Origin: Ilumatobacter sp.
GTDB lineage: Bacteria > Actinomycetota > Acidimicrobiia > Acidimicrobiales > Ilumatobacteraceae
DNA: 44,702 nucleotides
Assembly: GCA_013002175.1 (NCBI GenBank)
Contig: JABDKP010000004.1
Span: forward strand, 1 to 44,702
Direction of reading: 5' to 3'
Shown here in pieces: positions 33,338 through 40,958 of this stretch. Below the pieces are notes generated by a model, which saw only the letters and a list, made by a program, of their open reading frames with translations, was not told where the DNA came from and searched no databases. The position numbers were made by a program, and so were the translations under genes. Position 1 is the first letter of the stretch. Each line of letters begins with the position of its first letter.

Positions 33338-34434
33338 GACGAGAACACCGCACCCACCGTCTCGATGATCGTGTCGACGTCCGCGTCCGACAGATGCTGA
33401 TGGATCGGCAACGAGAGCACCTGCGATGCGATCTCGGTCGCGCGTGGGACGTCGTCGAGCACGACGTTCGGGTGAGCTCGGTAGCACTCGTAATCGAACA
33501 CGGTGCTCGGGTAGTACACACCGGCGCCGACTCCGCCGGCGACGATTCGATCGACCGCCGTGTCGCGGTCGAGCCGCGCATCCGGCGTGACCCGCACCGT
33601 GAACTGGTGATACACGTGGTCCCAGCCGTCGGCAGGTTCCGGCGGGAGCAGCAGGCCATCGATGCCGGACAACCCGGCGCGCAACGCGGCGGCGTTCTTG
33701 CGGCGCGCCTCGGTCATCTCCGTGAGACGATCGAGTTGCGGGATCCCGACGGCGGCGGACAGGTTCGTCAGGCGATAGTTGTGACCTGGAAGCTCGTACT
33801 GGTACCGGGCCCGCATCCCCTGGTTCCGGAGAAGGCGGAGTCGGTCGGCGATTCGATCGTCATCGGTGGTGATCATGCCGCCCTCGCCGGTGCTCAGGTT
33901 CTTCGTGGCATAGAGCGAGAAGCATCCGGTGCCGAAGCTGCCGGCCGGTCGGCCGTGGCAGGTTGCTCCGACCGCCTGTGCGGCGTCTTCGATGATCACC
34001 AGATCTTCGTCGGCGGCCACGGCCTCGATCGCGGGCATGTCGGCCATGCATCCGTACAGATGCACGGGCAGCAGGACCCTCGTACGGTCGTTGACGAGCG
34101 CGGCCATCGCCGCCGCGTCGACGTTGTAGTCGTCGTTGATGTCGGCAAATCGAGCCGTCGCTCCGGCCTCCAGGATGGCGTTCAGCGTGGCGACGAACGT
34201 GAACGGGCTCGTGATCACCTCGTCGCCGGGTCCGATCTCGTGTGCTTGCATCGCGGCGACCAGCGCGGTGGTTCCGTTGTTCACTGCGACTGCGTGCGCA
34301 ACTCCGTGCACGTTCGCGAACTGCTGTTCGAAGCGCTCGACGTATGCGCCCTGTGCGAGCTGGCCCGATCGCAGGACCTCGAGGACCAGCGCTTCCTCGT
34401 CTGGCCCGATCCGGACGACGGTGATGGGAATCAT
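33334..34434 (-). CDS. DegT-family sugar aminotransferase (WlbC/WbpE-like)
   Basis: A 366-residue PLP enzyme that would convert the 3-keto uronic sugar to a 3-amino sugar. Motifs are GTTALVAAM, SPFTFVATLNAIL, PLP aspartate D150 (VIIEDAAQAVG), PLP lysine K178 (SLYATKNLSTGEGGMI) and GHNYRLTNLSAAVG. Unlike the fusion protein at 15400 it has no membrane domain. Both ends overlap neighbouring genes by ATGA, so it should be made together with the acetyltransferase and the oxidoreductase. Confidence 0.94.
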   Translation of the reverse strand: MIPITVVRIGPDEEALVLEVLRSGQLAQGAYVERFEQQFANVHGVAHAVAVNNGTTALVAAMQAHEIGPGDEVITSPFTFVATLNAILEAGATARFADINDDYNVDAAAMAALVNDRTRVLLPVHLYGCMADMPAIEAVAADEDLVIIEDAAQAVGATCHGRPAGSFGTGCFSLYATKNLSTGEGGMITTDDDRIADRLRLLRNQGMRARYQYELPGHNYRLTNLSAAVGIPQLDRLTEMTEARRKNAAALRAGLSGIDGLLLPPEPADGWDHVYHQFTVRVTPDARLDRDTAVDRIVAGGVGAGVYYPSTVFDYECYRAHPNVVLDDVPRATEIASQVLSLPIHQHLSDADVDTIIETVGAVFSS

Positions 34435-35015
34435 GATGCTCTTTCGTGTCGGCAAGCTGCGCAGGAGAGATCGGAGGGGCGAGCCGCATCGCGGGACACC
34501 ACGTTGCCGCAACGACAGACCCAGGCCCGGTGCCTCGCCGGATTGCCCACGACGAGGGCGTGATCTGCGACGTCGTTGGTCACGACCGACCCGGCTGCGA
34601 CCATCGAGTACGCGCCCAGGTCGTTTCCGCACACAAGGGTCGCGTTTGCCCCAACCGACGCTCCGGTTCGAACCATCGTCTCGGTCACCGTCCAGTCGCT
34701 GCTGAACGCCCGGGGCACGAGATCGTTGGTGAATGTCGCCGCAGGACCGACGAAGACATCGTCTCCGATCGTGACCCCGCTGTAGACGCTGACGTTGTTC
34801 TGGATCTTGCAGCGTGCGCCCACCGTCACGCCGGCATCGACGAACACGTTCTTGCCGATGACACACCCGGGTCCGAGCTCGGCTCCGGTGCGGATGTGGG
34901 CGTGGTGCCAGATCGAGCAGCCTGCTCCGATCGTTGCGCCATCTTCGACGATCGCTGTCTCGTGGACGAAGAAGTCTGGCTCTGGCACGCAGCCGAGGAT
35001 ATCGGCGTGATGCAT
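34431..35015 (-). CDS. Left-handed beta-helix N-acetyltransferase (WlbB/WbpD-like) with zinc-ribbon tail
   Basis: A 194-residue hexapeptide-repeat protein. Repeats run from about 20 to 150 (AIVEDGATIGAGC, VIGKNVFVDAGVTVGARCKIQNNVSVY). In WlbB/WbpD this enzyme acetylates the 3-amino group to give a 2,3-diacetamido uronic acid sugar. After the helix a tail carries C167-x-C169 and C185-x2-C188, which looks like a small zinc ribbon. ATG 35015 is chosen for the match to family N-termini; a GGAGGAA sequence lies about 17 bases upstream, a long spacing. Start of the amino-sugar trio within the long operon. Confidence 0.92.
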   Translation of the reverse strand: MHHADILGCVPEPDFFVHETAIVEDGATIGAGCSIWHHAHIRTGAELGPGCVIGKNVFVDAGVTVGARCKIQNNVSVYSGVTIGDDVFVGPAATFTNDLVPRAFSSDWTVTETMVRTGASVGANATLVCGNDLGAYSMVAAGSVVTNDVADHALVVGNPARHRAWVCRCGNVVSRDAARPSDLSCAACRHERAS

Positions 35016-35059
35016 CGCGACGATCCGACGGTTCCTCCGGGGGATGGGGCCGAGTACGA

Positions 35060-35665
35060 CTAGGTCGTCGCCCGGAGACCGACGACGAGCCCGAGTCTCC
35101 GAAACGTCTCGACCGCGGAGAAGACGCGACGAAACGTTTCGACGAAGGCGTCGTCGGCACCGTGGAAGACGTCGAAGTCCCACGAGCGGTGGATGATCCG
35201 GCCTCGGACCTGGGTCATCAGCTTGCCCGAGGCGGCGTTCTCGGCCGCGAGGAACTGGCCGCCCTCGACGAGTCGGTCGCGTAACGCGACGAGGAACTGC
35301 TCGAGATCCGGAACGACGACGAGCACGCTCTTGCAGAAGATCACATCGAATGGGCCGTCCGGCAACATGCCGGCCGACCCGTCATATGTGGAGAACGTCA
35401 CCCTGTCCGAGACGCCACGGCGCTCAGCCGCAGCGCGCGCGACGTCGAAGTGTTCACCATCGATGTCCAGGCCGTGCACGGTCGCTCCGAGTTCCGCGAA
35501 CAGCATCGACATCGCGCCGCGACGAGGCCCGAGTTCGAGCACCCGCCGCCCCGCCCACTGTTCGGGGTCGCCGATCAGACGACGGACCACCGGGGCCCAC
35601 AGCCAGACCCTCCATTCGGTGGCATCGCTCAGTCCGGCTCGGAGTGTCTCGCTCGGGTCCTTCAT
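35060..35665 (-). CDS. SAM-dependent methyltransferase
   Basis: A 201-residue class I methyltransferase. RRVLELGPRRGAMSMLF is the SAM-binding motif, then VHGLDIDGEHFDVAR, DVIFCKSVLVVVPDL and DRLVEGGQFLAAEN. The glycine-rich loop is unusual (LGPRRG). It lies 10 bases after the DUF2142-like gene. ATG 35665 is chosen over ATG 35692, which would overlap that gene. A glycan hydroxyl is the likely acceptor but the family does not prove it. Confidence 0.83.
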   Translation of the reverse strand: MKDPSETLRAGLSDATEWRVWLWAPVVRRLIGDPEQWAGRRVLELGPRRGAMSMLFAELGATVHGLDIDGEHFDVARAAAERRGVSDRVTFSTYDGSAGMLPDGPFDVIFCKSVLVVVPDLEQFLVALRDRLVEGGQFLAAENAASGKLMTQVRGRIIHRSWDFDVFHGADDAFVETFRRVFSAVETFRRLGLVVGLRATT

Positions 35666-35675
35666 CGCCGACAAG

Positions 35676-37115
35676 CTACCGATCGTCCACACGCGGTCGG
35701 AGGCCGGACGCCGGCTGATGAGCGAGACACGACCAGAGCAGCAGCACGGACGCGGCGATGTGCAGGACCATCAGCAATTCGAGCGGCAGCGGCGTGGAGT
35801 ACGTCCCCCAGTTCAGCGGTGAGAGCGACCCGCCTTCCCCGACACCCCAACGTCGAATCGCCTGGAGATACGACATGTTCCAGACGACGACCGCCATCAC
35901 GCCGACGACTGCGCCGACGTTGAGCGGCCGGCTCCGGTGCCGCGGTGCGAGCAGCAGCGGCACCCCCATCAGGAGCGGCAACGCATAACGTCCCTGCCAA
36001 TAGAGCCCGATGTCGCGAACCTGGCTGAACTCGACGACCCATGAGATGACGACGAAACCGGCGAGGGCGATCACCGATCCGAGCGCGGCCCGGGTGTTGG
36101 CGGCGACCAACGCCGCCCCGAGAAGGATGCCGACGCCAACCCACCAGACCAGCATCGCCGTTTCGGGAATCGAGGTGTCGAGCCAGCCGAGCACACCGAC
36201 CGCAGATCGCAGGTGGTCACCGGTGCGGCTGACGATCATGTTGACGATCGTGCCGAGTCCGGCGTCGTGCAGCCGCTGGGTTTCGGCGAGCTTCGGTGGC
36301 ACGAGGATCGTCCACGCCGCACTCGCCGCGAGCCCGAGCGGCATCGCGATGCGCGGGACGGGCGGCAGGCGGTCCCAGAACCGCCGCGGAGAGCAGTGCT
36401 CGACGAGCAGCACGATCGCCAGTGCGGCGCACATCCACAACGGGCCGTCGTTGCGGGCGAGGACTGCCACCAGCCACCCGACTGCGAGCAGGTTGCCGGC
36501 CGACGCATCACCCCGCGCGACGTCTCGCGCCGCGAGCCAGACGACGAGCGCTCCGGACACACTCCAGCCGCTCGGGTTGACGACGCTGAACGTGAACAGC
36601 GCCATCGGGGTGAGCGCGAGCAGCGCAGCGCCGATTTCGTCGCTTCGGCCGGCCAGTCGGAGCCGTGCCAGCGCAGCGACGACCAGGCCGGTCGGGACGA
36701 TCGCGTGGAGCAGGCGCGACAACCACATCGTCCGCGCCTCGCCGGGTGCCAGTGTTCCGACACCGGGCAGGATGTGCGCCCACGGCGGATTCGTCGCTGC
36801 GGTCGACGCGAGGTCCTGCGTCCCACCATCGTCGGGCGACACGCTTGCGCACGAGGCCGGGACGTGTGGCATCTGGGCGTAGCAACCCGGATCCGGCGCG
36901 CCGACCCACCCCGGAAGTTCGAAGGTCCGACCGGCGTCGTCGACGTCGCCGACCGGCTCGGCGCCGAGCAGCTGACCACCCCACAGCGCGGCACCGCGCC
37001 GAACGTGCGCGGGTTCGTCCGGGCCCGCGCTGCGCGGGACCGAGAACGCCTGCACCGCCACGATCAGGCCGAAGAACAGCCCGATCCGCACGATCACCGT
37101 CCGATCAGCGGTCAT
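35676..37115 (-). CDS. DUF2142-like integral membrane protein (putative GT-C glycosyltransferase)
   Basis: The 479-residue product has about ten hydrophobic segments. After the first one comes PDEPAHVRRGAALW, the DUF2142 signature in the first outer loop, where an acidic pair is expected to be the catalytic site in GT-C type enzymes. A large loop with two cysteines (CYAQMPHVPASC) precedes the remaining membrane segments. It could use a lipid-linked sugar donor on the outer face, in keeping with the DPM1-like enzyme directly upstream that would make such a donor. ATG 37115 overlaps that gene by ATGA. Confidence 0.82.
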   Translation of the reverse strand: MTADRTVIVRIGLFFGLIVAVQAFSVPRSAGPDEPAHVRRGAALWGGQLLGAEPVGDVDDAGRTFELPGWVGAPDPGCYAQMPHVPASCASVSPDDGGTQDLASTAATNPPWAHILPGVGTLAPGEARTMWLSRLLHAIVPTGLVVAALARLRLAGRSDEIGAALLALTPMALFTFSVVNPSGWSVSGALVVWLAARDVARGDASAGNLLAVGWLVAVLARNDGPLWMCAALAIVLLVEHCSPRRFWDRLPPVPRIAMPLGLAASAAWTILVPPKLAETQRLHDAGLGTIVNMIVSRTGDHLRSAVGVLGWLDTSIPETAMLVWWVGVGILLGAALVAANTRAALGSVIALAGFVVISWVVEFSQVRDIGLYWQGRYALPLLMGVPLLLAPRHRSRPLNVGAVVGVMAVVVWNMSYLQAIRRWGVGEGGSLSPLNWGTYSTPLPLELLMVLHIAASVLLLWSCLAHQPASGLRPRVDDR

Positions 37116-37801
37116 CGCGGCCTCAATCGGAAGTGTTTGATCGTCAGGAGCAGCATCCTCGCGGCGTACACGACGCTCTTGGTCGGTCCGGCGTACGGTC
37201 GTCCGCCGGACCGGGCGATCATGTCGACGGGCACCGTTCGCACGATGAGGCCGGACTCCGCGGCGAGATAGAGCACTTCGATCGTGTCGGCGAGATAGGC
37301 GGTGGGAAAGATCGGCGCGAGCTTCTCCATGGCCTTCGGCCCGAACGCACGGAAACCGCTCGTCGGGTCGGAAACGTGGTGGCCGACGTGTCGGGACACC
37401 GCAGCCGAGAAGAAGCGCAACGCCGTTCGCCGGACGAAACTCATCTCGAAACCCTGCTCGAAACGGGTCCCGACGACGAGGTCGGCTCCGGAGTGCAGTG
37501 CCGCGAGGAGCACGGGGATGCTGGACGCGACGTGTTGCCCGTCGCCGTCGACCTGAACTGCGGCATCAGCACCCAGGTCGAGCGCGTGCCGCAGACCCGT
37601 GGCGATTGCCGCACCGACACCGAGGTTGCGTTCGTGGCTGACGCACGACGCCCCGGCCTCGCGTGCGAGGTCTGCGGTTCCGTCGGTCGAACCGTCATCG
37701 ATCACGACGACGCTGTCGACGTGGGCAGCCGCACTTCGCACGACCTCCGCAATCGTGTCGGCCTCATCGAGCGCTGGAACGATCGCCAGCACCCCAGTCA
37801 C
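37112..37801 (-). CDS. DPM1/DPG-synthase-like GT2 (polyprenyl-phosphate sugar synthase)
   Basis: A 229-residue GT2 enzyme with VLAIVPALDEADTIAEV, VVVIDDGSTDGTADLA, AAVQVDGDGQHVA and VSDPTSGFRAFG. These match dolichyl/polyprenyl-phosphate mannose- or glucose-synthases, which move a sugar from a nucleotide to polyprenyl phosphate on the inner membrane face. It lacks the extra C-terminal membrane segments of some relatives. The GTG start overlaps the stop of a 21-codon upstream ORF (GTGA). It provides the donor logic for the GT-C-like protein. Confidence 0.92.
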   Translation of the reverse strand: MTGVLAIVPALDEADTIAEVVRSAAAHVDSVVVIDDGSTDGTADLAREAGASCVSHERNLGVGAAIATGLRHALDLGADAAVQVDGDGQHVASSIPVLLAALHSGADLVVGTRFEQGFEMSFVRRTALRFFSAAVSRHVGHHVSDPTSGFRAFGPKAMEKLAPIFPTAYLADTIEVLYLAAESGLIVRTVPVDMIARSGGRPYAGPTKSVVYAARMLLLTIKHFRLRPR

Positions 37802-37863
37802 GGCGCGGCCAGCCGACCGGGCCCGGTGCGGTGAGTACGCAACAACGTCGTCCGGTCGGGCAC
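37798..37863 (-). CDS. Leaderless 21-codon upstream ORF coupled to the DPM1-like gene
   Basis: GTG 37863 stands 6 bases after a TACACT element. The frame reads 21 codons (begins VPDRTTLLRTH, ends GRLAAP) and its TGA overlaps the GTG of the DPM1-like gene (GTGA). No promoter-like TANNNT is found closer to GTG 37801. Its likely role is to load ribosomes for the following genes; whether the basic peptide itself acts is unknown. Confidence 0.5.
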   Translation of the reverse strand: MPDRTTLLRTHRTGPGRLAAP

Positions 37864-37869
37864 CAGGCC

Positions 37870-37875
37870 AGTGTA
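37870..37875 (-). promoter_or_regulatory. Putative -10 element of the long leftward operon
   Basis: TACACT on the minus strand, 6 bases before GTG 37863. It would drive ten genes down to 29936. It is separated by about 130 bases from the divergent element at 38006. Confidence 0.55.
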
Positions 37876-38005
37876 GGACGCAGATGTTCGCCAGCCGTGA
37901 TGCCCGAGACCGGCGGTGCGGGCGACATCGGGTCGAGGCCGGACGGGACGCTCACCCCGTGAAAAACACCTGGTTGACGGCCTCCGTGTCGCTCCCCTGA
38001 CTCAG

Positions 38006-38011
38006 TACACT
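38006..38011 (+). promoter_or_regulatory. Putative -10 element, leaderless (methyltransferase 38020)
   Basis: TACACT lies 8 bases before ATG 38020. A TTGACG is seen upstream but 26 bases away, too far for a standard -35. Confidence 0.55.
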
Positions 38012-38019
38012 CCCGAACC

Positions 38020-38940
38020 ATGCTCTGGCGACGGCGTGCTCTGCTCTACCGGGTGATGTCTCGCGTCCCGGCGGGTGCTCGTGCGGTCGAGGCCAGGCGG
38101 CGCCGCGTCGGAGGCCTCAGCCCGGACAAGGTCGACATGCGAACGAACGCTGTCGCACGGCTGGTCGAGATGCTCGGACGAATCGACCGATCGGTCGAAG
38201 GGACGGCAATGTGCGAGATCGGCAGCGGCTGGCAACCCGTTGTTCCCGCCGTGTTCTACGGCATGGGGGCCGAGAGCATCGTGATGACCGACATCGCTGC
38301 GCACATGGAGACCGACCTCGTCGCCCGGACGATGAAGCATCTGGATGAACACGCCGACGAGATGGCGCAGATCACCGGCGTCCCGGCGAAACAACTGCAG
38401 CTGCGATGGCGCGACCTGATGCCTGTCGACGGTGCGTGGCAGCAGCGCTGGGCCGAACGCGGGCTCGTCTACCTCGCCCCACACCACTTCGATCGGCCGA
38501 CGTTCCCCTCCGGGGCATTCGACGTCGTGTACAGCAACTCGGTACTCGGGTATGTGCCGTCCCCCACGGTCGAAGCGATCTTTCGCGAGACGCACAGGCT
38601 GTTGCGTCCCGGGGGTTGGCTGATGCACCGGATCAGCACCTACGACGACTTCGCCAATTCGGATCCGACGATCACACCATTGAATTTCCTGACGTTCGAT
38701 CGCGAGGACTGGGAGCGGATCGGCAACAGTGCGATGCACCACCAGAACCGGCTCCGGCCGGCGGAATATGTTGCGCTCGCCGAGCGACATGGTCTCGAAG
38801 TACTCCTGCAGGACCGAGAACCCGAGCATCTGCTCCCCGAAATGCTCGACGACGTGGTGCTCGACGCCGAGTTTGCGGACCTCCCCGTCGACGAGGTGCT
38901 GTGTGCGCACCTGATCCTGGCAGCAGAGCGTCCGCGCTGA
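38020..38940 (+). CDS. SAM-dependent methyltransferase
   Basis: A 306-residue methyltransferase with a basic N-terminus (MLWRRRALLYRVMSR). CEIGSGWQPVVPAVFYGMG is an altered SAM motif, followed by VMTDIAAH, FDVVYSNSVLGYVPSP and THRLLRPGGWLMHRIST. HHQNRLRPAEYV occurs in the C-terminal part. The same sort of protein is common in actinobacterial glycan clusters. It should methylate a sugar of the surface glycan; the acceptor is not predictable. It is convergent with the deacetylase-like gene, the stops being directly adjacent. Confidence 0.83.
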   Translation: MLWRRRALLYRVMSRVPAGARAVEARRRRVGGLSPDKVDMRTNAVARLVEMLGRIDRSVEGTAMCEIGSGWQPVVPAVFYGMGAESIVMTDIAAHMETDLVARTMKHLDEHADEMAQITGVPAKQLQLRWRDLMPVDGAWQQRWAERGLVYLAPHHFDRPTFPSGAFDVVYSNSVLGYVPSPTVEAIFRETHRLLRPGGWLMHRISTYDDFANSDPTITPLNFLTFDREDWERIGNSAMHHQNRLRPAEYVALAERHGLEVLLQDREPEHLLPEMLDDVVLDAEFADLPVDEVLCAHLILAAERPR

Positions 38941-39885
38941 TCAGCTGGCGCCGACCGACATCTTGTGTCGGAGCCACCGTCGCTCCAGCGCTCGGCGCCT
39001 GCGGTCGCTGATCACGTGCTGACCGCCGCGCTGCGTCCGGATGTGATCGAGCAGTGTCGTCGTCGGAACGAACCACCCGTCCTTGGCAGCCAGCCGCGTC
39101 ATCAAGTGCCGAAACCGGGGATCGAGTTGTCCATCGACGACGAACCCGGACGCGAAGTGGGTGTACATGATGCACGCGCCGCCCTCCTGTTCCAGCCGGT
39201 CCTGGTTGTCCTCCGAGATCATGTCGACGAACGCGTCGACGGCCGAACCCTCCGACGACGCAAACCATTCTCGGACATACGGTCGACGGGGGTCGTGGTA
39301 CGGCATGTCCGGGCATGCGGCGAGCGTGTTGATGTCGCCGTAGACGAAGTTGCGGACGTACTCGATCCGTGATCGACAGACGTCGCCCCAGAACAGAGGA
39401 CTCCCCTCGACCTCTCCTTGCCAGCCGCGATTTCTGAACCTCGTCATCACGTTGTAGGCGAGACGTGCCGCGCCGGTCAGACGCTTCTCACCCCAGTAGA
39501 TGCAGTTGTCGCAGCCGGAGTGATTCGCGTGCGTGTGGGGATCGTGGCCGAAGATCTGGTGGAACCTGTCCAAGCCTGCGACCGTCTGTTCGCGGTCGGC
39601 GGTACCGGCCGCGACGCCGTGCAGGCCGATCTCGAAGCCCTGCTCCTGGAGATCGAGCACCCACGACCGATAGTCGGGGTCGGCACACGACGTACCGCCG
39701 ATCTGCGGAGGTTCGGCGCTCTCGATCGGCCAGACGGTCTTCGTCGTGAGCATCCCGATCTCGGCGAGGAACCCGTAGACGATGGAGCCGACGTCGAGGG
39801 TCATGTTGTCGGTGTCGTCGAAGACGGTGAAGGCGAACCGTCGCCCGTCCGGCCAGGTGACCGTCGGCGTCGAAGGTGTCGGCAT
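38941..39885 (-). CDS. Polysaccharide-deacetylase-like (NodB-fold) protein
   Basis: The 314-residue product has FAFTVFDDTDNMT near 17-28, resembling the first NodB motif with metal-binding aspartates, and GFEIGLHG near 83-90, the place of the later motif. A histidine- and cysteine-rich text (HTHANHSGCDNCIYWG, about 118-132) is not typical of NodB proteins and may hold a metal. No signal peptide is seen, so it is probably cytoplasmic and could act on a nucleotide- or lipid-linked sugar. ATG 39885 is chosen; TTACTT 7 bases upstream is a poor match to the usual -10 here. Confidence 0.68.
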   Translation of the reverse strand: MPTPSTPTVTWPDGRRFAFTVFDDTDNMTLDVGSIVYGFLAEIGMLTTKTVWPIESAEPPQIGGTSCADPDYRSWVLDLQEQGFEIGLHGVAAGTADREQTVAGLDRFHQIFGHDPHTHANHSGCDNCIYWGEKRLTGAARLAYNVMTRFRNRGWQGEVEGSPLFWGDVCRSRIEYVRNFVYGDINTLAACPDMPYHDPRRPYVREWFASSEGSAVDAFVDMISEDNQDRLEQEGGACIMYTHFASGFVVDGQLDPRFRHLMTRLAAKDGWFVPTTTLLDHIRTQRGGQHVISDRRRRALERRWLRHKMSVGAS

Positions 39886-39933
39886 GCAACGGAAGTAAAC
39901 AGCGTCGACGGTTGTCGGGGCAACCCGTACCGA

Positions 39934-39939
39934 TACTCT
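39934..39939 (+). promoter_or_regulatory. Putative -10 element, leaderless (galE)
   Basis: TACTCT lies 7 bases before ATG 39947. Confidence 0.55.
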
Positions 39940-39946
39940 GCCGTCC

Positions 39947-40936
39947 ATGGCAGCTGAGGGAACGGTGCTGGTCACGGGTGGAGCCGGCTACATCGGGTCG
40001 CACACGGTACGCGCACTCCGGGAGGCAGGGCGTGCCGTCGTCGTGCTCGATTCGTTGGAGTTCGGCCGTCCTGACGCCGTGATCGACGCGCCGCTCGTCG
40101 TCGGCAACATCGCCGATCAGGAACTCGTCACCGCGACGTGCCGCGAGTACGGGGTCACCCAGCTCATGCACTTCGCTGCCTACAAGTCAGTCGGTGAGTC
40201 GATGGAGAACCCGACGCGGTACTGGCGAAACAACGTCGCCCGGTCGATCGAGCTGATCGATGCCTGCATCGACGCAGGCGTCAGCGAGATGGTGTTGTCG
40301 TCGTCGTGTTCGGTCTACGGCACGCCGGCCCAGGTTCCGGTGACCGAACGGGCACCGATCGACCCGGAGAGCGTCTACGCGGAGACGAAGGCGACCCTCG
40401 AACGGCTGATGACCTGGTACGGGGTCACCAAGGGGCTGCGGTCCGTCAGCCTGCGGTACTTCAACGCCGCGGGGGCGAGCTTCGACGGACGGCTCGGCGA
40501 GGAGTGGACGTTCAGTCTGAACCTGATCCCACTCGCGATGAAAGCGGTGCTGCTCGGCGATCGACGACTGCAGGTGTTCGGTGACGACTACGACACGCCC
40601 GACGGCACGTGCATCCGCGACTACATCCACGTCGAGGACCTCGCCGGCGCGCACCACAAGTCGCTGGAGTACCTCGCCGACGGTGGCGGATCGGCGCAGG
40701 TCAACGTCGGCACCGGTACGGGTTCGTCGGTGTTCGAGGTGATCCGTGCGACCGAACGCGTCGCCGGCCAGGCAGTTCCGTACGACGTCGTCGATCGTCG
40801 ACTGGGAGACCCGGTTGCAACGTACGCGGCCCCCGAACATGCCGAGCAGACGCTCGGCTGGTCGGCCCGCTACGGACTCGACGAGATCGTCCGATCGGCG
40901 TACGAATGGCACCGTTCGCAGGTCGCGACGAGCTAG
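39947..40936 (+). CDS. galE: UDP-glucose 4-epimerase
   Basis: A 329-residue short-chain dehydrogenase-fold epimerase that interconverts UDP-Glc and UDP-Gal (or the N-acetyl forms). NAD-binding GGAGYIGSH at 11-19, HFAAYKSVGES, the catalytic serine region LSSSCSVYG at 117-125, and Y144-x3-K148 (VYAETK) are complete, as are RYFNAAGA and DGTCIRDYIHVEDLA. It supplies UDP-galactose-type donors for the surrounding glycosyltransferases. It stands alone on the plus strand with its own promoter and is convergent with the hydrolase gene. Confidence 0.96.
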   Translation: MAAEGTVLVTGGAGYIGSHTVRALREAGRAVVVLDSLEFGRPDAVIDAPLVVGNIADQELVTATCREYGVTQLMHFAAYKSVGESMENPTRYWRNNVARSIELIDACIDAGVSEMVLSSSCSVYGTPAQVPVTERAPIDPESVYAETKATLERLMTWYGVTKGLRSVSLRYFNAAGASFDGRLGEEWTFSLNLIPLAMKAVLLGDRRLQVFGDDYDTPDGTCIRDYIHVEDLAGAHHKSLEYLADGGGSAQVNVGTGTGSSVFEVIRATERVAGQAVPYDVVDRRLGDPVATYAAPEHAEQTLGWSARYGLDEIVRSAYEWHRSQVATS

Positions 40937-40958
40937 GCGCGTGTCGGTCAGCGCGCCT
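40935..40958. terminator. Hairpin over the galE/hydrolase convergent stops
   Basis: AGGCGCG (40935-40941) and CGCGCCT (40952-40958) form a 7-bp stem with a 10-base loop. It includes part of the galE stop and surrounds the hydrolase stop. No T-tract. Confidence 0.45.

Noticed and set aside
37970-38011. Standard -35/-10 promoter using TTGACG and TACACT
   Set aside because: The spacing is 26 bases, too long for a sigma70-type promoter; only the -10 element is kept.
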